DNA from: Psococerastis gibbosa
Taxonomy: Eukaryota; Arthropoda; Insecta; Psocodea; Psocidae
Direction: 5' to 3'
DNA length: 64,000 nucleotides
Assembly (NCBI GenBank): GCA_963971405.1
Contig: OZ020491.1
Span: forward strand, 16,238,855 to 16,302,854
In this document: piece by piece, positions 35,901 to 41,170 of the stretch
How positions within the stretch are numbered: position 1 is the first letter of the stretch
Layout: each line of letters opens with the position of its first letter
The notes under the pieces: generated by a model
What the model saw: only the letters and a program-made list of their open reading frames with translations
What the model was told of the DNA's origin: nothing
The model's database searches: none
Position numbers and translations under genes: made by a program

Positions 35901-38315
35901 AATATGTACTCAATAGCCTTATATATATAAAGGAAAATCTAGTTAACTTCAGCAACAGATGTGATGTTCACAATTACCCCACTAGAACAGCTCATCACCT
36001 ACAAATCCCTAAGTGCAGATTAACAAAAACAAAGAGTAGTTTCCCAAATTTGGCCATTAAGTTATACAACTCCCTACCGAGGTCAATCCAGACAGAAAAT
36101 CTGCCCCAATTTGGAAAAACTGTTGAGTACATATTAAAAACACATCCCATATATTCCATAAATGAATTTTATGAACTAGTTTGGAGTTAGGTATAGGCCT
36201 ATGCACTGATAACGAAACCCTCGTGGTAAATTATTAATGTAATATTTATTATTAATGTAATATTAATGTAATATTTATTATTAATGTAATATTATTGTGA
36301 TAGTAGTGTAGGCTAATATTATTGTGATAGTAATGTAGGCTAATATTATTGTGATAGTCATTTTTTTTTTGTACTTCAATTTTTGACGATGTGAATCCAG
36401 CTATGTCCTGGCACTTAAACGGATTAAAAAAAAAAAAAAAAAAAAAAAAAAGTCTAAAAACGGCAAACGCTGTTGCTCCAATTGTTCATGACTTGCCGCT
36501 CGCATCTTTTAGAGACGTATTTTTGGAGAATGTAATCACAACATTATCTGATTTCGATGTAAACGTCATTATCAAGTTTGGCTACTTGTCCATTCTGCTA
36601 GTGTTTGGTGTTATAGTCTCAATATAACTTTGACCTTCTGTGGGTCTCTTATTCTAACATATAACCCATAGGAAACATAAGAACTCAATGTCTGTCTTAC
36701 AGTCATAAGGGATAGGATGTTTAACTGTTTAAGGCATTTGAATATCAATTGGGCTGGGCTGCATTTAGTACATTAGCTTTTAATTTGCGTGATTATTAAA
36801 AAATTTAGCAGTTTATTATTGTTTAGCTTGACCATCAATAACATGTGACATGGTCACTTTTGGAGTCAAAAACTAGGTATGTTTCTCTTATGGTAAGCTT
36901 ATGTATTTAAGCGTCATCTTAACGGAGTGTAAGACAGGTTTCTTTCCTATATATTATAAATACAGACTACATCGAAACCTGTAACTTTCTGATTTATTGT
37001 GCTATTTTATGCGTAAAGGTGTTTATTTGATAATGACTAGTTCAGATGGTTCATAGGAATCCCACCATTTTTTGGCCGCTGGTCGAGTTAAACAGACTAA
37101 TCGGCTAACAATCACCTAAGCATTCTACATAAGTATCATTTTTTCAGAGCTGGTTACACTGACCTGGAAATTGACATGTTTTTTGCTAAATTTTGTATTG
37201 ACGCAAGTAGTAGCCTAGCCCAAGAGCAAAAGAAGAAAGTTATTGATCAGCTCGAGTTGCGAATGTTTGAGTTTGAGAGCATAGCGGTTAATCCTCATAC
37301 TATGGCGAACATACAAGATCAGTTGGACAGGTTAGTATGACTGTGACTGCTAGTTATAGGACGCCATTCACAAAAGCATTCCATTGGCTTGTGAGACAGA
37401 AAGATGTAGTTTGTCTAAAGGAAATGTTGAGTAATCTATAATAAGAGAGGTGTTTTTAATAATAGTTATAATCAGAGGCGTAAAGTTTTAGAATTATGGC
37501 GGGGCAAAATTATGACGTCATCAGACAGGATAAGGAAAAATTGAAAATATAAGTGCAAAATAGTAGGGTTTTACGCATTTTAATAGATTTTAACAGTAGT
37601 AAAGTATAGCTGTTGATTTTACAAAGCTAACAAAGGAATGCTTATATTCATATTGCTGCAAAGGGGCCCGGGGGTCTCCAAGAACCACGTCCTACAATGC
37701 TGGAGGGGGGGGGGCAAGATGGACCGTGCCCTCGCCAACTTTACGCCCCTGGTTGGCTGGTTATAATAATGGAAATAAGGCAAAGCCCTTAAATACTATA
37801 ATTTTATCAAATTAAATTAAAATGTTATAAGCATTCGCTTCCATGAAGTCAATTAAAAACCCAGTCTACATTTGCAGACGTTTGGGAGAAAGTCTTGACC
37901 ATCAGCCCTGGTGATATTTTCGTCTTTTTTTTTTGACTGATCCAAGGTGCAAAGGTCGTGGTAGAGTAAAATTAGTGGCTAAGAAATTAATAGAATTTGT
38001 TTCATCCAAAGGCAAATATCACACTGACGTCCTCATTACAAATGGCTTAGAGTAATTATAATATCTTTTCACTTCAGGCTAACCAAAGACGTTGGCAATT
38101 TGACAAATGATTTGAATGCTAACAATCAGCTTGCTGAAAATTTGAATGAAAGCATTAATAGAATGAAAAATGCCCTAATAGAGCAGAAGAAAGAATTGGA
38201 TAAATGCAGGAAAGCAAAGATACCTGTGAAACCAGCTGAATCCAGTAAAACACCAGCACGGCCAAAGCATGATGATGATGATGAACCGAGTGGATATAAA
38301 CATGAACTTATCTGA
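11838..38315 (+). CDS. Polycystin-2-like (TRPP) channel, complete downstream copy
   Basis: Sixteen exons: 11838-11931, 14124-14261, 15084-15200, 16051-16300, 16952-16983, 17668-17936, 18533-18670, 19173-19312, 20710-20934, 24182-24410, 25328-25567, 27383-27472, 28060-28212, 33129-33310, 37148-37330, 38078-38315. They sum to 2718 nt (905 aa plus TGA) with every phase matching. Layout: basic cytosolic N-terminus (1-100), TM1 (about 103-117), polycystin/TOP domain (about 118-455) with a Pro/Thr-rich insertion, S2-S4 (about 460-600), S5 (625-654), pore and S6 (655-720), degenerate EF-hand region (about 765-825), and a coiled-coil-like tail with an acidic DDDD run. TOP motifs: LIGVPRIRQVRVR, YGAGGYYIDL, STRAVIIDFTVYN. 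Likely a ciliary/plasma-membrane or ER cation channel subunit. The filter is LGN rather than LGD. Tandem paralog of the gene at 139-10245; a brivido-like identity is possible. Confidence 0.92.
11958..12320. mobile_element. TTAA-flanked foldback element (piggyBac-like MITE)
   Basis: Inverted arms of roughly 150 bp (GAGTGTACAGCCC...GGGCTGTACACTC; ATTTGGCTCATCAAAGTTGTA repeated inverted) lie between TTAA at 11954-11957 and 12321-12324. It sits in intron 1 of TRPP copy 2, 26 bp after the donor. Confidence 0.8.
12825..13025 (-). repeat. tRNA-derived SINE, family B
   Basis: On the minus strand it has a tRNA-like head with B box TTGTTCGAGTCCC and the text ACCCGAGAGGTTGTT. It is nearly colinear with 47115-47302 (CTAAGCCAACCTAGCGGAGTTA, ACACTCAACTAGGAA, GCCTGCTTTACATGCCC). 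Confidence 0.7.
13344..13588. mobile_element. Short TIR element (family M3)
   Basis: A copy of the same 245-bp unit is at 26663-26908. Ends GAGGAGCTTAGTTACAAAC / GTTTGTAAACAGCCCCCTC are inverted, with GTGGCCAACTCC / GGAGTTGG next to them. Flanking AATT on both sides suggests a 4-bp duplication. Confidence 0.65.
13670..13915. repeat. Dispersed repeat R3
   Basis: Inverted relative to 48060-48350 and weakly to 60850-61010: shared text CACAATTATTGAATT, GGAGTTCAA-AACTG-GGCCA, ATTTCTGCTAATTTG. Function unknown. Confidence 0.55.
14124..14261 (+). CDS. TRPP copy 2 exon 2: charged N-terminus
   Basis: Acceptor tttaaatag, donor gtaaat, 138 nt. Highly charged Lys/Glu/Ser-rich cytosolic segment ending DDDLLYVGPEKQD. 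The model rests on phase matching with exons 1 and 3; the low-complexity sequence cannot be checked by family motifs. Confidence 0.72.
14285..14495. mobile_element. MITE-like inverted repeat related to M1
   Basis: AATTCCACCGACCTCG, TGACGTGGTAGCAGACATTAAAGAC (direct and inverted copies) and GGTCGGTGGAA. It begins 24 bp after the exon 2 donor of TRPP copy 2. Confidence 0.6.
14540..14840. repeat. Dispersed repeat R1 fragment (reverse orientation)
   Basis: GTAGAAATCATCGATAG, GGGGGCAAGCGACC-like text, ACAATATATGTGAATTTAAA and GAGTTAGCCC match 18730-19125 and 50590-50932. Confidence 0.6.
15084..15200 (+). CDS. TRPP copy 2 exon 3: TM1
   Basis: Acceptor atattttag, donor gtaagt, 117 nt. A basic segment (ARKIRKKP) and LSEDERLDLAVKQKIQE precede the hydrophobic FMFLFFLVISTI, which fits S1 of polycystin-2. 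Confidence 0.8.
16051..16300 (+). CDS. TRPP copy 2 exon 4: start of TOP domain and Pro/Thr repeat
   Basis: Acceptor gttgacag, donor gtaagg, 250 nt. It begins with a polycystin-like post-TM1 segment ending MFVDTPF (16101-16127), the equivalent of LFLDTPV in human PKD2. It then enters a (T/K/A)P repeat tract with period 6-12 nt (about 16168-16235). Confidence 0.82.
16440..16800 (+). mobile_element. RTE-like non-LTR retrotransposon, 3' remnant
   Basis: Broken frames read AELLLTVKKLKLTYFGHVV, GKTPGRRITWCLKNVRQ and ATVSKVQIATMIANL, the typical C-terminal region of insect RTE/BovB-like ORF2, followed by a GGAGAAGAAGAAG tail. It lies in intron 4 of TRPP copy 2. Confidence 0.7.
16952..16983 (+). CDS. 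TRPP copy 2 exon 5: 32-nt mini-exon
   Basis: Acceptor tgatttcag, donor gtatgt. It encodes about 10 residues (SDDSSTPFSL) of the low-complexity insertion and bridges a phase-2 donor to a phase-1 donor. It could be alternatively used; skipping it would break the frame. Confidence 0.6.
17668..17936 (+). CDS. TRPP copy 2 exon 6: rest of the insertion, back into TOP domain
   Basis: Acceptor ggcatag, donor gtaagt, 269 nt. Ser/Asn-rich text unlike any polycystin is followed by SSTIQDVWD, the equivalent of the MEDFW segment of human PKD2, at the 3' end. Confidence 0.82.
18073..18462. mobile_element. Harbinger-type MITE (M1 family), TTA duplication
   Basis: Ends GGTGGGTATTCCACCGACC / GGTCGGTGGAATCGGCGCC flanked by TTA (18070-18072, 18463-18465). 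The inner core (GCCATAGTTAAAATTGATCA...) is shared with the MITEs at 7194, 30247 and 53528. Confidence 0.8.
18533..18670 (+). CDS. TRPP copy 2 exon 7: TOP domain
   Basis: Acceptor atttatacag at 18532 (the closer tttttag would give a stop), donor gtaacc; 46 codons, phase 0. FLDTTFINMIYWRYWY and LIGVPRIRQ match GLYWKM and LLGVPRIRQ of human PKD2. It starts 71 bp after the end of a MITE. Confidence 0.92.
18730..19125. repeat. Dispersed repeat R1 fragment
   Basis: AGGGGCAAGCGACGTG, ATATGTGAATTTAAAGAAA, CGGAATC-like text and CCATCTCAAAGCTTTCCTTAT match 50590-51790. It lies in intron 7 of TRPP copy 2. Confidence 0.6.
19173..19312 (+). CDS. TRPP copy 2 exon 8: TOP domain
   Basis: Acceptor tttgcag, donor gtaagt, 140 nt. 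VRVRTDSCTI and SCITYYSSSVED match human VRNGSCSI and ECYDVYSVSSED, including two Cys of the TOP domain. Confidence 0.9.
19730..20510. repeat. Direct repeat pair in intron 8
   Basis: Two copies, about 19705-19975 and 20260-20500, share CCCATG-CTTCG-ATATTCTTCC, TTTCAGGCCATACTATATTTG, GGGAAACGT and TCAATTT-AAA-CTTCAAACTACTT. The space between holds no recognisable gene. Confidence 0.6.
20710..20934 (+). CDS. TRPP copy 2 exon 9: end of TOP domain
   Basis: Acceptor tttcacag, donor gttagt, 225 nt. YSYGQVSTYGAGGYYIDL and TRSTRAVIIDFTVYNVNAN match the most conserved part of the polycystin domain. Confidence 0.93.
20946..21160 (+). repeat. tRNA-derived SINE, family A
   Basis: A-box-like AGTCCAGTTGGTAGAGAAC and B-box-like GAGGTTCGAGAATCC, then TATAAAAGGAAAAA and a conserved body. 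It starts 11 bp after the exon 9 donor of TRPP copy 2 and abuts the 3' end of an RTE element. Confidence 0.65.
21185..23745 (-). mobile_element. 5'-truncated RTE-clade non-LTR retrotransposon
   Basis: A long ORF (23671-21227) of 814 codons, open further 5' to about 23743 where an ATAAATAAATAA tract marks the truncation. The 3' end carries the AAGAAGAAAAAAGAAG-type tail seen in other copies. It lies in intron 9 of TRPP copy 2, opposite strand. Confidence 0.88.
21227..23671 (-). CDS. RTE endonuclease-reverse transcriptase ORF
   Basis: 814 residues from the first ATG retained; the N-terminal part of the endonuclease is missing. Residues 1-100 hold the AP-endonuclease C-terminal part (MGDWNAIVGEG, RTQIDYILV, DSDHNMV). 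Residues about 300-570 are reverse transcriptase: NYRPI-type region changed to TKCQQHRTLSLL, FGFRKGKGTRDA, FVDLEKAFDKVKW, GVRQGCSVSPPLFN and SIRYADDIAMLA (catalytic YADD). The C-terminus (TYLGGIVTEDGRSNKEI...RRANWIGHTLRHDG) is typical of insect RTE elements. No stop codon or frameshift is seen, so the insertion is recent, but the truncated endonuclease argues against autonomy. Confidence 0.9.
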   Translation of the reverse strand: MGDWNAIVGEGAQRPVVGPYGLGGRNPRGERLIEFCTKHKLIITNTWFQHHPRRRYTWKAPGDRFRTQIDYILVRERYKNQIKDSRSYAGPDIDSDHNMVMAKGILKYKKLRRRACRKWDVKLLKNDDVRRRYEHKTHMAVEIDNDGGVEQHWGNIKTCIQRAADEELQTERPRPRQRWITNEILDLIDRRKQLKNLRSDEAQSEYRALRNRINRESRAAKETFLQQQCREIDSNIEHGRIDIAYKMTKEFMNEGRTQLRSNAIEDEQGNVIFEEDKIIDRWRRYLEELYEGENVIPNEDILEVNYDLNDAGESILRSEFDTALQQLKNNKTPGIDGLPSELLKNAGDGAKDALFKLIADIYETGEIPVDYTKCLIAALPKKPGTTKCQQHRTLSLLSHASKTLTTILMNRIGNKIDEELTDEQFGFRKGKGTRDASLALRVTLEKRIRIDKNTYIAFVDLEKAFDKVKWRRLFDILKSLGVKFKDRRLLWNLYRDELAVVVLADSKAEARIRQGVRQGCSVSPPLFNCYIQKAIDELNEALEEVSGIRIQGVKILSIRYADDIAMLADSPEELNEALNQLARILEEYNMKINKSKTKVMAVGKRPPGRIDVTLDNVRIEQVNEFTYLGGIVTEDGRSNKEIKNRIFLGRLALNKKMKIFQSGNITLDTRKSLLKSLVWSIMMYGCETWTIAETMRSQIEAFEVWCYRKMLNITWMDRVTNEEVLQRIGEERKIGASIAKRRANWIGHTLRHDGLLHTILEGHMYGYVAIGRPRAEYLDQLLRDFNCTTYRDLKRLAEDRTEWRIRSMLLQTNP
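24182..24410 (+). CDS. TRPP copy 2 exon 10: S2-S3
   Basis: Acceptor tgctttag, donor gtaagt, 229 nt. ETPPTGGMIYNARFEPLKFF matches human FPATGGVIPSWQFQPLK, followed by two hydrophobic segments. Confidence 0.92.
24655..25005 (-). pseudogene. Jockey/CR1-like reverse transcriptase fragment
   Basis: The minus strand reads VKFLGMHIDKDLNWNKHVAE, then LLKKLNSDLFVVRRLSSVFP, and after a shift SHINYGLLGW, the block after the RT thumb in Jockey-superfamily elements (compare VKFLGFHLDPTLSW in the element at 33.9 kb). Interrupted by stops and frameshifts; no ends found. In intron 10 of TRPP copy 2. Confidence 0.7.
25328..25567 (+). CDS. TRPP copy 2 exon 11: S3-S4 / S4-S5 segment
   Basis: Acceptor atttccag, donor gtaaga, 80 codons. 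It contains DTYPNFEPI and IAWIRGMLYLKYCQW. Same length as the copy 1 exon at 139-378, with roughly half of the residues identical by eye. Confidence 0.93.
25986..27306. mobile_element. hAT-like element with internal G/C-rich palindromes
   Basis: CAGCGGCGTAGCCAG at the left end and GGGCGACGCCAATG at the right resemble the CAG-GGCGT-type ends of other hAT elements here; the duplication is obscured by C runs. Two internal copies (about 26300-26530 and 26930-27130) share ATTCTAATAATGTT, CTACTGCAAGAAAGGGGGG and GGAATTTACGCACTTTGA. The M3 element at 26663-26908 is nested inside. Confidence 0.55.
26663..26908. mobile_element. Short TIR element (family M3), second copy
   Basis: Over 90% identical by eye to 13344-13588. 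Ends AGGAGCTTGGTTACTAAC / GTTTGTAAACAGCCTCCT, flanked by ATATA on both sides. Nested in the hAT-like element. Confidence 0.68.
27383..27472 (+). CDS. TRPP copy 2 exon 12: S5
   Basis: 30 codons between ttttccag and gtaagt. ALAQLGYLLFGN is the S5 signature. A large hAT-like element fills the upstream intron. Confidence 0.93.
28060..28212 (+). CDS. TRPP copy 2 exon 13: pore loop and S6
   Basis: 51 codons between tttttgcag and gtaagt. FTFQFSAILGNFNFEEI matches human FTQFRIILGDINFAEI, with Asn (codon 28120-28122) in place of the filter Asp; then S6 YIILYTFVMFFVLL. Confidence 0.93.
28597..30132. mobile_element. Giant foldback (about 750-bp arms) with TA-flanked ends
   Basis: CCCTAACCAGCTTAAGTTCGGACAC at the left and GTGTCCGAACTTGAGCTGGTTAGGG at the right are inverted, flanked by TA (28595-28596, 30133-30134). 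The two arms pair almost throughout, meeting near 29360. No transposase motif was recognised in the arms. It lies in intron 13 of TRPP copy 2. Confidence 0.82.
30247..30690. mobile_element. Harbinger-type MITE (M4), right end decayed
   Basis: The left end GGCGCCCATTCCACATACGT follows TAA (30244-30246). It is inverted and near-identical to 53528-53951 over AATTATGAAATTGAAGG-CAT, CAATTGAAGCGTATGCGCC and GATATGACAAGTAC. The right end stops at GTACGTATGTACG without the GGCGCC terminus. Confidence 0.7.
30718..31253 (-). CDS. Possible small antisense gene, three exons, unrecognised
   Basis: Minus-strand model: exon 1 31253-31188 (ATG, MDQFESRQLISKLRAFRPQK.., donor gtaagt), exon 2 30998-30955 (acceptor attgtcag, donor gtataa), exon 3 30820-30718 (acceptor gttaag, LDTLRQEILELDGRYQMPKE...VFITRRLHFR, stop TAA). 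Phases agree and give 70 aa. Alternatives: exon 1 may read through to a later donor (near 31085), and exon 3 may splice on, since its last codons overlap a gtaaat donor. No family recognised. It lies inside intron 13 of TRPP copy 2, between the MITE at 30.2 kb and exon 14, and could equally be a relic of a larger gene cut by insertions. Confidence 0.3.
31720..32330. repeat. Dispersed repeat R1 copy
   Basis: Same orientation as 3820-4275 and 43150-43895: GCTAACTCAATTTTGGG, GGTCGCTTGCCC, GGATAATTCATGCGCCAATAC, GGGAATGTCGAGGCAACC. A short ATGAA microsatellite at 32208-32225 interrupts it. Confidence 0.65.
32561..32857. mobile_element. Foldback MITE derived from the Harbinger element at 1729
   Basis: GACCATTCACGAGGGCTCCAA and TTGGAGCCCTCGTGAATGGCC are inverted. 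The first 130 bp of the full element's left end (GGCGTTAGCGCCATT, AGAGGGGTCATCACGACTACG, TTTCAAATTGTACAGT) occurs as both arms. Confidence 0.75.
33129..33310 (+). CDS. TRPP copy 2 exon 14: end of S6
   Basis: Acceptor attttacag, donor gtacgg, 182 nt. MLFASVISHSYSIARATV parallels MLFAAVVAHAYEMAVASV of copy 1; basic CGRKRRTEEE follows. Confidence 0.9.
33880..36451 (+). mobile_element. 5'-truncated Jockey/CR1-like non-LTR retrotransposon with A26 tail
   Basis: It carries the 755-codon ORF below, then a 3' region with degenerate tandem repeats (ATTAATGTAATATT and ATATTATTGTGATAGTAATGTAGGCTA units, 36228-36360) and a pure A26 tract (36426-36451). Same strand as the host gene, in intron 14 of TRPP copy 2. 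The 5' boundary is approximate. Confidence 0.85.
33923..36190 (+). CDS. Jockey/CR1-like endonuclease-reverse transcriptase ORF
   Basis: The first 40 residues are the C-terminal end of an AP endonuclease (TRLDNCIDNIFTN, ADHKAV). Reverse transcriptase follows: PIHKKGDVYSPGNYRPISIV, HGFRRGKSTFSA, FCDLSKAFDCV, GVPQGSVLGPLLFLVMINDL and ILFADDTTL (catalytic FADD). The tail KKRVLR-like region, CDVHNYPTRTAHHL and YNSLPRSIQ is typical of CR1/Jockey-superfamily elements. No stop or frameshift in 755 codons. The start codon given is merely the first in frame; the natural ORF began further upstream. Confidence 0.88.
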   Translation: MTNREPTRLDNCIDNIFTNHTEFTVSVSDPTVADHKAVEMSLNFFKPELRVPSWCANYISTTRKVDENNFHILISRLNEINWDIVIENAHPTAVSKFTSFFNVLTDIFNKTFPQKHIHTPQLVTKKNHKPPKNPWYTQDLRNIKEYLLTLNYRFKETLDTDSKSALYRKYLRVKSIYKYKLTQAKKNYNVETINKAANPCKAMWALVNAQAKKRQTPLCPISPDELNNYFSEAADKIINSLPPSNTDPVLGVTSTDVSFSTWAPVSCQDVTKIVNGLKTSQSADAYGFSSLILKSIIDTIATPLTTLLNISLKEGIFPDELKISRTVPIHKKGDVYSPGNYRPISIVPVIGKVLEKIMCIQLVNYFEKNELFNESQHGFRRGKSTFSAALEMVQEALDCFEAGDSLGLSFCDLSKAFDCVYHPILLGKLQRYGVRNVVLTILTSYLENRTQLVTVAGAPSTLKSVRHGVPQGSVLGPLLFLVMINDLKNSTILFADDTTLKKRASSPEGAVAEGRPLLEKTADWFINNKFQLNADKTQHLVLTLKAYPDNNRAVKFLGFHLDPTLSWNIHIDQICKKLCRITYLFRKLRNQVTSTHLLNTYYGLFHSHINYGILLWGHAPAAKDILLLQKRVLRIITNSRSREPCRPIFSTLGILTIYAQYVLNSLIYIKENLVNFSNRCDVHNYPTRTAHHLQIPKCRLTKTKSSFPNLAIKLYNSLPRSIQTENLPQFGKTVEYILKTHPIYSINEFYELVWS
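37148..37330 (+). CDS. TRPP copy 2 exon 15: degenerate EF-hand region
   Basis: Acceptor ttttcag, donor gttagt, 183 nt. RAGYTDLEIDMFFAKF aligns with the EF-hand entry helix of PKD2. The loop CIDASSSLAQEQ lacks most calcium ligands. Confidence 0.92.
37473..37759. mobile_element. hAT-type MITE with perfect 8-bp duplication
   Basis: The duplication GTTATAAT is at 37465-37472 and 37760-37767. The element begins CAGAGGCGTAAAGTT and contains near its right end AACTTTACGCCCCTG. It has the GGGGCCCGGGGGTCTCC palindrome text shared with other hAT copies. In intron 15 of TRPP copy 2. Confidence 0.75.
38078..38315 (+). CDS. TRPP copy 2 terminal exon: coiled-coil tail
   Basis: Acceptor acttcag, stop TGA at 38313-38315. 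It encodes heptad-like NLTNDLNANNQLAENLNESI and MKNALIEQKKELDKC, then an acidic HDDDDEPS tail. This occupies the position of the oligomerising coiled coil of PKD2. Confidence 0.88.
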
Positions 38316-38763
38316 AACTGTTACCGTTTGTCAGCAATTAGAATAGAATCGTTTCACTGAAATTTCGTTATAAGACTCTTACTTGAACCTTAATAGGCGT
38401 AGTAACTAGTATGGAAAAAAGGATTTGATATAATTCCTTACACGTTCATCTTCTTCTTGAGTTACAATCTAAGGAACTATACAGTTTAAAGATAACGATA
38501 ATTGTGATGTGTGCAGGTTGAAAGTTATGGCCATTATTTATAACTTTATAAGGCCTATCATTAATCCAAATTTTAAATTTTCCCGCTCTTTTTACAAGGC
38601 GGTGGAAATAGGGATCCAAATTTTTACAAATGTATCGATACCGGTATTGAATTGTAGGTATTGATACTGGTATTGTATTGAAAGAAAAGTATCGATAGAT
38701 ACCATGAGGTATTGGTATCGAATCAAATGCCACACGTTAAATATTTCCAATGCAGCACAGGGG

Positions 38764-40557
38764 CAGGGTTGCCGTTTTGCGTGAAAAATCACGAAATGCG
38801 TGTATTTTCAGAGCTTGCGTGATGTGCGTGTAAAGTGCGTGTATTTTAGACAAAATTGATTTTATAATTAAATAAAAATATTGAAATTTAAACCAATAAA
38901 ATAATAAAAAAATTAAAACCCAGGAAAAATGAAAACTTTAAAAAAAAAATGCCGAAAAATGCTGTTTACCTTACCTGATCTAGGACCACAGACCACAAGT
39001 GACAAGACCCCAACACAACTCCAAAAATCATATTCCAAATCTACTCAGCCGGCGGGCGGCCGTTGTGATTTGCTCATTATTTCATATTTGTCTGCCTCTG
39101 CGCCACATGGGCGCAAAATCGAACAAGATAATAAACATCCATATTATAGAACAAAGAAATGCCACGTGTGAGAGGTCTTTCTCTGATTGAAAATTAATAA
39201 AAAAAACTACTTATTTACGAACCACAATGTCTCAAAAGAGGTTGAACTCTATTGTTCAAGCGAATAAGGCGACCACTTAAAGCCTTAAAACCCCACGATT
39301 TTATAGGAAGTCAATATTTTGGGCCGAATTATTTAAAAAGTAATAACATAATAAAGTGCTCATCTGAAAAATCTAAACATTTTTGGCAAGATGCGTAAAA
39401 CCCCGTATTTCAGGTCTATTTAACAAACACCTTCTCCCGGGGGAGACCCCTGGACCCCCTCGTTTGGAATTAGCCTATGTTCATCGCCTGTAAACATCGA
39501 AACGTTACTCCTATCAAAATGCATGAAACCCCACCATTTCATCATGCTCATCATTCAAGAATTTGCTCGTAATTGGATTCATTGCCTTGAAAATCTATAA
39601 GCGTTAACCTATCAAAATGCCTAAAACCCCACTGTTTCAGACCTATTTAAAAAAAAGAAAAAATCATCTGGAGGAGACCCCCGATCCCCCTTGTATGTAG
39701 TTATATTCATCGTCCGTACAATTGAAACATTAGTCCTATCAAAATGCGTAAAACCCTTACCATTTCAGCCCTATTTTTAAAAAAATTTCACCCGGGGGAG
39801 ACCCCCGGCCCCCCTTGCTCGTAATTATATTCATTGTCTGTAAAATCATCAAAACGTAACAACTTAATAAAGTCGTTATCTACAAAATCTAAACATTTTT
39901 GACAAGATGCGTAAAACCCCGTATTTCAGGTATTTTACACAAATCTTCACCCGGGGGCGACCCCCAGACTCCCTCGTTCGTATTTAGCCTTTATACATCG
40001 CCTGTAAAAATCGAAACATTACTCCTATGAAATTGCGTAAAACCCCATCATTTCAGGCTTATTTTTCAAAAAGTTTGACCCGGGCCCCCCTTGCTTGTAT
40101 TTATATTCATTACGACCCTTGGGGGCCCCCGTTCACGTCTCCCGAACCCCCGGGCCCCTGTGCGACGGACAGTAATGTCATTAATTTAAATGCTGCGAAA
40201 GTCCTTGAGAACGGTTTTCCCCTTATTCTACACTATCATGAAAATGGGGGGGGGGGGGGCGAATTAAACACCGCCACCCTCGAAAAACTATCGTTACGCC
40301 ACTGGAAGTAAGAAAAATAATTCACACAGATTTTTCAGCCCCACTACAAGCTAAGCATAGAAGTTGTTAGATAAAATTAGCAAAACAAATGACATATTTT
40401 TTAGTTACCATATTAAAAAATTTAATATAAATTATGTATTATATGTATATATTATATTAATATGCATATATATTAGCCGATTAGTTGCTTGCGTGATATG
40501 TCGTGAATTTTGAACGTCAGTGGCGTGATATTTCATATGACACGTCCGGCAACACTG
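38764..40557. mobile_element. Inner hAT element with 8-bp duplication CACAGGGG
   Basis: Ends CAGGGTTGCCG / CGGCAACACTG; duplication CACAGGGG at 38756-38763 and 40558-40565. Subterminal GCGTG words (CGTGATGTGCGTG on the left, TTGCGTGATATG on the right). It carries no recognisable transposase and contains the minisatellite at 39385-40110. Confidence 0.85.
39385..40110. repeat. Minisatellite of about 100-165-bp units with CCCGGGGGAGACCCCCGG core
   Basis: About six diverged units beginning AAATGCGTAAAACCCC at roughly 39390, 39520, 39618, 39742, 39907 and 40030. Most units contain a CCCGGGGGAGACCCCC palindrome and ATTCATCG-CTGTAAAAT-GAAACGTTA. A likely hAT right end (CGTTACGCCACTG) follows at 40291-40303, so this block may be a further nested element. 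Confidence 0.65.
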
Positions 40558-41170
40558 CACAGGGGTGCATCCATGGACCCAGGGTATCAAGGGGCCTTTA
40601 AAAAGGTCTGGTAACTTCTTTAAATAAATAAATAAATACTCTAAAACTATTAACTATAATGTTAGACGCGTATATGACTAAAAATAACTTAAATTCAATA
40701 TAAAAAACTGGGGAATTGCAAATTACAATTTATAAACAATCAGACGCGCAAAATTAACCTAGTCCAACCTCTATACTAGCTTATGAAAGAACGCTCACAC
40801 AGCAAGTTGGTGACTACTTTGAAAAATAAAAAAAATAGCGGGAAAAAGTTTAGTTGTGTCGTAGGTGTTATTTGATTCAATACCAGCAAATAGGTATCGA
40901 TACCTGCAAGTATTGAATGAAAAGTATTGGGTATCAATACCAGTGGTATCGAAAGAAAAGTATCGATACTAGTCGTATATCAGTAGTATCGTTGGATCCC
41001 TAGGTGGAAAATATACACAGAAAAAGTCATTATACAAGGCAGCGGCATCTTACGTAGACTAGGCAGTCCTCTTAAAAAGTAAAAAGCAGAAGATCACTGA
41101 AACAGAAATACTGATGCGAGTTTTGTTTACATTCAGTTAATTTGAAAACTAAAATTAGTATTAATTTAAA

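Larger units (their letters stand above)
38609..41002. mobile_element. Outer hAT element with 8-bp duplication GGTGGAAA
   Basis: Ends TAGGGATCCAA / TTGGATCCCTA; duplication GGTGGAAA at 38601-38608 and 41003-41010. Subterminal blocks repeat ATCGATACC-type words (38630-38720 and 40880-40985), a common hAT subterminal arrangement. Without the inner insertion it is 592 bp. It lies between TRPP copy 2 and MRPS23. Confidence 0.85.

Noticed and set aside
39385-40110. CRISPR-like regular repeats
   Set aside because: Units are long, diverged and have no unique spacers; this is a minisatellite in a hAT element of a eukaryote.
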